DNA of 9,733 bases from Pseudomonadota bacterium (GTDB lineage: Bacteria > Pseudomonadota > Gammaproteobacteria > Burkholderiales > Burkholderiaceae_E), in contig JAEWEW010000098.1 of the NCBI GenBank assembly GCA_023389175.1, positions 1 through 9,733 on the forward strand, given 5' to 3'. Below the pieces are notes generated by a model that was given only the letters and a program-made list of their open reading frames with translations, was not told where the DNA came from and made no database searches. A program made the position numbers and the translations under genes. Of the stretch, positions 6,749 to 9,733 are shown in pieces (position 1 is the first letter of the stretch; each line of letters opens with the position of its first letter).

Positions 6749-7093
6749 TCATTCGGCGTCCCCGTGGCCGTCGACATGATCGGTGCCGGAAAGGCCGCGG
6801 GAGGCAAGCAGCACCACGAGGAACATGGCCGTGTTGGCGAAGCCGATGACGATCGCCGTGAGCGCAAGCGCCTGCGGGAGCGGATCGGTGTAGTGCTCGA
6901 GGTCCTGCAGTACGCCGTCCACGATGATCGGCGACTTGTCGATCGCCAGCCGCCCCATGGAGAAGATGAAGAGGTTCACCGCATACGACATCAGGGTGAG
7001 GCCCATGATGAACTGGAATGTGCGGGGCCGAAGCATCAGCCACACGCCGGAGCCGGCCAGCACGCCGATGGCCAAGGCGATCAGGGCCTCCAT
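6749..7093 (-). CDS. mrpC: Mrp/Mnh/Pha monovalent cation/H+ antiporter subunit C (NuoK-like)
   Basis: MrpC is a three-helix membrane subunit homologous to NuoK of complex I. It sits between the MrpA and MrpD channels and links proton movement along the complex. The 114-residue protein has helices at about 3-22, 27-47 and 76-99. The signature DPLPQALALTAIVIGFA (70-86), shared by Mrp, Mnh and NuoK proteins, is complete and includes the glycine equivalent at 84. The C-terminus (TDHVDGHGDAE) is acidic and histidine-containing. The ATG at 7093 has GGAGGG at 7103-7098, four bases upstream, which is strong. It begins 37 bases after mrpAB ends and stops 13 bases before mrpD. Confidence 0.96.
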   Translation of the reverse strand: MEALIALAIGVLAGSGVWLMLRPRTFQFIMGLTLMSYAVNLFIFSMGRLAIDKSPIIVDGVLQDLEHYTDPLPQALALTAIVIGFANTAMFLVVLLASRGLSGTDHVDGHGDAE

Positions 7094-7114
7094 GCCACCC
7101 TCCGTGACGGCAGC

Positions 7115-7129
7115 GACCGGTGGTCGGTC
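7115..7129. repeat. Inverted repeat in the mrpAB-mrpC gap
   Basis: GACCG, a five-base spacer GTGGT and CGGTC form a perfect 5-bp stem between the mrpAB stop (7133-7131) and the mrpC Shine-Dalgarno (7103-7098). There is no T-run, so it is not a terminator. It may stabilise or pause the message between cistrons, or be chance. Confidence 0.3.
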
Positions 7130-7130
7130 T

Positions 7131-9733
7131 TCATCCGACGATCTCCTCTACCCCGACCCGCGGGCCGGGTCCCTGGTCGTCGGGCTCGAGCTCACGCGGC
7201 TGGGGCTGGGCGCGGGCCGGGCCCCTGCGGCTGCGCAAGGACTGGTGCGCCAGCGCGGTGATGATCAGCATGGTCGAGCCGACCACCACGGCAAAGATGC
7301 CAAGATCGAAGAACATCGCGCTTGGCAGGTGCATCTCGCCGAAGACCGGCAACTCGAAGTGGGCGGTGTGCGAGGTAAGGAACGGATAGGAGAGCAGCAC
7401 CGCGCCCAGACCGGTGGCCACGGCCAGCAGAAGCCCCAGCGCGATCCAGCGCGGTGGCCGCAGGTTCATGTGGGCCTCGACCCAGAGCGTGCCGGCCACC
7501 ATGTACTGCATGATGAAGCCGATGGACACCACGAGGCCGGCGATGAATCCGCCGCCGGGCGCATTGTGCCCCCTCAGCAGCAGGTAGGCCGCGACCACCC
7601 AGGAGAGCGGCAGCAGCAGGCGTACCAGGACCGCCGGGACCAGCAGGTAGCCAACCGCCGTGTCCGCGGCGGCTCGCGGATTGATCAGGTCGGTCATCGT
7701 GTCGTCCGGGAAGCCCTGCTGCTGGTGCGGCAGCTCGATGCTCTCGCGCGGCGGACGGAACCGCCGCAACAGCGCATACACCGCGAGCGCAACGACGGAC
7801 AGCACCGTCACCTCGCCCAGGGTATCGAAGCCGCGGAAGTCGACCAGCATCACGTTGACCACGTTGGCGCCCCCACCCTCGGGCAGCGCCCGGGACAGGT
7901 AGAACGGCGAGATGCTCTGCGGAAAGTCGCGCGTCAGCGCGGCATAGGCCAGGGTGGCGAGGCCGGTGCCCGCGAGCACCGCGACGATGAAGTCGCGGGT
8001 GCGTCGGGCGCGCGCGCGGAGGCTGCGGCGACGTGGATCGTCCGGTATCTCGATCCGCTTCGGGAGCCAGCGTAGGCCGAGGAGCAGCAGGACGGTGGTG
8101 ACGATCTCCACCGTGAGCTGGGTGAGCGCCAGGTCAGGTGCCGAGAACCAGACGAAGGTCAAGACGGTCACCAGTCCGGCGCCGCCGCCGAGGATCAGCG
8201 CGGCGAGACGGTGATATTTTGCCTGCCAGGCAGCGCCCACCGCGCAGGCCATCCCGACGACCCAAAGCACAGCGAAACTGCCCGAAAGCGGCAACAGGGC
8301 CCGGGTGCCCGCAGCGAGATCTTCGGCGGCGAAGGGTGCAATCCCGGCCACCAGGGTAACGCCCACCAGGCAGAGCATCTGGATCTGCAAGCGCTCGGTG
8401 CCGAAGAGCCGGACGCCGCGCCGCCCAAGCCAGCCGAGCGCAATCATGAGGCCCACGTAGAGGCTGCGTCCGTCCAGACGCCCAACGAGAGGCGGCCGAG
8501 GAAACCGGCCCGACCTCAGCCGCGCGCGCAGGATGAGGTACAGCGCGAGCCCACCGGACATGGCGCTCAGGCTCATCAACATCGGGGCGTTGAGTCCATG
8601 CCAGACGGCCAGGCTGTATTCCGGCAGAGTGCCGCCCACGACCGGCTCGGCCGATGCGTCGAGGAAGCCGCGCACGGAGAGCTCCGGGAAGATGCCGACG
8701 ACAAGACAGGCAAGCACGAGGAGGTCTACCGGCACACGCATCAGCCGCGACGGCTCGTGAGGCTCACGGGGCAGGTCCGTGGCCGGCGGACCGAAGAAGA
8801 CGTCCACCGTGAAGCGCAGGGCGTAGACGACGCTGAAGAGCCCGGCAATCGTTGCGACCAGCGGCAGCAGGACCTCGACCCAAGGGACGGAGATGATGTA
8901 GACCGTCTCGGCGAAGAACATTTCCTTGGACAGGAACCCGTTCAGCAGCGGCACGCCAGCCATGGCGGCACTCGCCACCATGGCCAGGGTGCCGGTGATC
9001 GGCATGACCCTGAAGAGGCCGCTCAGTCGGCCGATGTCCCGGGTGCCGCTTTCATGGTCGATGATGCCGGCGGCCATGAACAGCGACGCCTTGAAGGTGG
9101 CGTGGTTCATGATGTGGAAGACCGCCGCCACCGCCGCCATCGGACTGTTCATGCCGAGCAGCAGCGTGATCAGGCCGAGGTGGCTGATGGTGGAATACGC
9201 GAGCAGCCCCTTCAGGTCGTTCTGGAAGATTGCCGCATAGGCACCGAGCAGCAGCGTCGCCGCCCCGGCGCCGCCCACCAGCCAGAACCACTCGTCGGTG
9301 CCGTGCAGCACCGGCCAGAGGCGGGCCATGAGGAAGACGCCCGCCTTCACCATCGTTGCCGAATGCAGGTAGGCCGACACCGGCGTCGGCGCCGCCATCG
9401 CATGCGGCAGCCAGAAGTGGAACGGGAACTGGGCGCTCTTGGTCAGCGCGCCAAGCAGCACCAGCACCAGCACCACCCGATAGAGCGGATCGGCCCGGAT
9501 GACGTTGCCCGATGCGAGCACCGCGTCGAGCTGGTAGCTGCCGACGATGTGGCCGATCACCAGCACCCCCGCCAGCAGGCAGAGCCCGCCGGCGCCGGTC
9601 ACGACCAGCGCCATGCGGGCGCCGCGGCGGGCATCCTGGCGGTGGTGCCAGTATCCGATCAGCAAGAAGGAGAAGAGGCTCGTCAGCTCCCAGAAGAACA
9701 CCAGCTGGATCAGGTTCCCGGAGATCACCATCC
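7131..9733 (-). CDS. mrpAB: Fused Mrp/Mnh/Pha antiporter subunits A and B, N-terminus beyond window
   Basis: MrpA is the largest NuoL-like subunit, and here MrpB is fused to its C-terminus. The 866 visible residues begin inside MrpA (numbered from the Met codon at 9731). The N-terminal helices, roughly a hundred residues or more, lie beyond the right edge, so that Met is not the true start. Channel residues are E15 (VFFWELTS), K98 (LTKSAQFPFHFWLP), K129 (ATMVKAGVF), the conserved stretch H206-K214 (HIMNHATFK) and K269 (GFLSKEMFF). An MbhD/DUF4040-like pair of helices follows, with SAPDLALTQLTVEIVTTVLL (530-549, E542). An MbhE-like segment comes next (NVVNVMLVDFRGFDTLGE, 623-640). The MrpB domain starts near 680 and includes LLRGHNAPGGGFIAGLV (718-734), the family's hallmark, then two to three more helices and a hydrophilic Arg/Pro/Glu-rich tail. 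There is no stop or frameshift at the junction. This is the promoter-proximal gene of the visible operon. Confidence 0.96.
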   Translation of the reverse strand, partial: MVISGNLIQLVFFWELTSLFSFLLIGYWHHRQDARRGARMALVVTGAGGLCLLAGVLVIGHIVGSYQLDAVLASGNVIRADPLYRVVLVLVLLGALTKSAQFPFHFWLPHAMAAPTPVSAYLHSATMVKAGVFLMARLWPVLHGTDEWFWLVGGAGAATLLLGAYAAIFQNDLKGLLAYSTISHLGLITLLLGMNSPMAAVAAVFHIMNHATFKASLFMAAGIIDHESGTRDIGRLSGLFRVMPITGTLAMVASAAMAGVPLLNGFLSKEMFFAETVYIISVPWVEVLLPLVATIAGLFSVVYALRFTVDVFFGPPATDLPREPHEPSRLMRVPVDLLVLACLVVGIFPELSVRGFLDASAEPVVGGTLPEYSLAVWHGLNAPMLMSLSAMSGGLALYLILRARLRSGRFPRPPLVGRLDGRSLYVGLMIALGWLGRRGVRLFGTERLQIQMLCLVGVTLVAGIAPFAAEDLAAGTRALLPLSGSFAVLWVVGMACAVGAAWQAKYHRLAALILGGGAGLVTVLTFVWFSAPDLALTQLTVEIVTTVLLLLGLRWLPKRIEIPDDPRRRSLRARARRTRDFIVAVLAGTGLATLAYAALTRDFPQSISPFYLSRALPEGGGANVVNVMLVDFRGFDTLGEVTVLSVVALAVYALLRRFRPPRESIELPHQQQGFPDDTMTDLINPRAAADTAVGYLLVPAVLVRLLLPLSWVVAAYLLLRGHNAPGGGFIAGLVVSIGFIMQYMVAGTLWVEAHMNLRPPRWIALGLLLAVATGLGAVLLSYPFLTSHTAHFELPVFGEMHLPSAMFFDLGIFAVVVGSTMLIITALAHQSLRSRRGPARAQPQPRELEPDDQGPGPRVGVEEIVG

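Noticed and set aside
5095..6849. 584-residue open frame on the plus strand opposite mrpD
   Set aside because: The product is a His/Arg/Gln/Glu-rich string without domains, the mirror expected opposite a hydrophobic high-GC gene; mrpD on the other strand is unmistakable.
6924..8075. 383-residue plus-strand frame opposite mrpC and mrpAB
   Set aside because: Charged, Gln/His/Arg-rich shadow of membrane-protein genes; no independent evidence.
5014..9733. Possibility that the NuoL/M/K-like genes belong to respiratory complex I or a membrane-bound hydrogenase
   Set aside because: MrpB, MrpE, MrpF and MrpG partners are all present in Mrp order, and no hydrogenase-like, quinone-module or NADH-module gene is in the window.

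Overview
The window is a GC-rich chromosomal segment (about two thirds G+C by eye). It shows the strong G/C third-position bias and long antisense shadow frames typical of a high-GC proteobacterium. The best clue to the host is the cation/proton antiporter operon: its MrpA and MrpB are fused in one reading frame, the 'group 2' or Pha-type arrangement known mainly from Pseudomonadota. I cannot place it more precisely.

Left third (1-3771), unrelated single genes. A short-chain dehydrogenase/reductase enters from the left edge on the minus strand (1-633, C-terminus cut off). Divergent from it is a cytoplasmic-looking serine hydrolase of the class C beta-lactamase/penicillin-binding-protein-like fold (741-1730, plus). 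Its 3' end overlaps a convergent 69-residue protein of unknown function (1715-1924, minus), which has its own plausible sigma70-type promoter. A gap of about 190 bases with one GC-rich hairpin leads to a 12-helix major facilitator transporter resembling the fosmidomycin-resistance (Fsr) type (2113-3339, minus). Divergent from that is an 81-residue hypothetical gene with a strong ribosome-binding site (3526-3771, plus).

Right two thirds (3794-9733), one minus-strand operon. In transcription order it reads mrpAB (5' end beyond the right edge), mrpC, mrpD, mrpE, mrpF, mrpG. Together these encode a complete Mrp/Mnh/Pha multisubunit monovalent cation/H+ antiporter, apart from the missing N-terminus of MrpA. 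MrpA and MrpD are the two NuoL/M/N-like proton-channel subunits, MrpC is NuoK-like, the MrpA C-terminal region carries MbhD/MbhE-like elements, and MrpB, E, F and G are the small membrane partners. D/E and E/F are joined by 4-base start/stop overlaps. AB/C and F/G are separated by about 40 bases, each gap holding a short inverted repeat. The complex would exchange cytoplasmic Na+ or K+ for external H+, supporting pH and salt homeostasis. The operon promoter is outside the window.

I found no mobile element, tRNA, rRNA, CRISPR array or frameshifted gene. The window reads as ordinary housekeeping/accessory chromosome. The less explained parts are the two small unknown genes, the fusion junction in MrpAB, the acidic loop of MrpD and the intercistronic inverted repeats.
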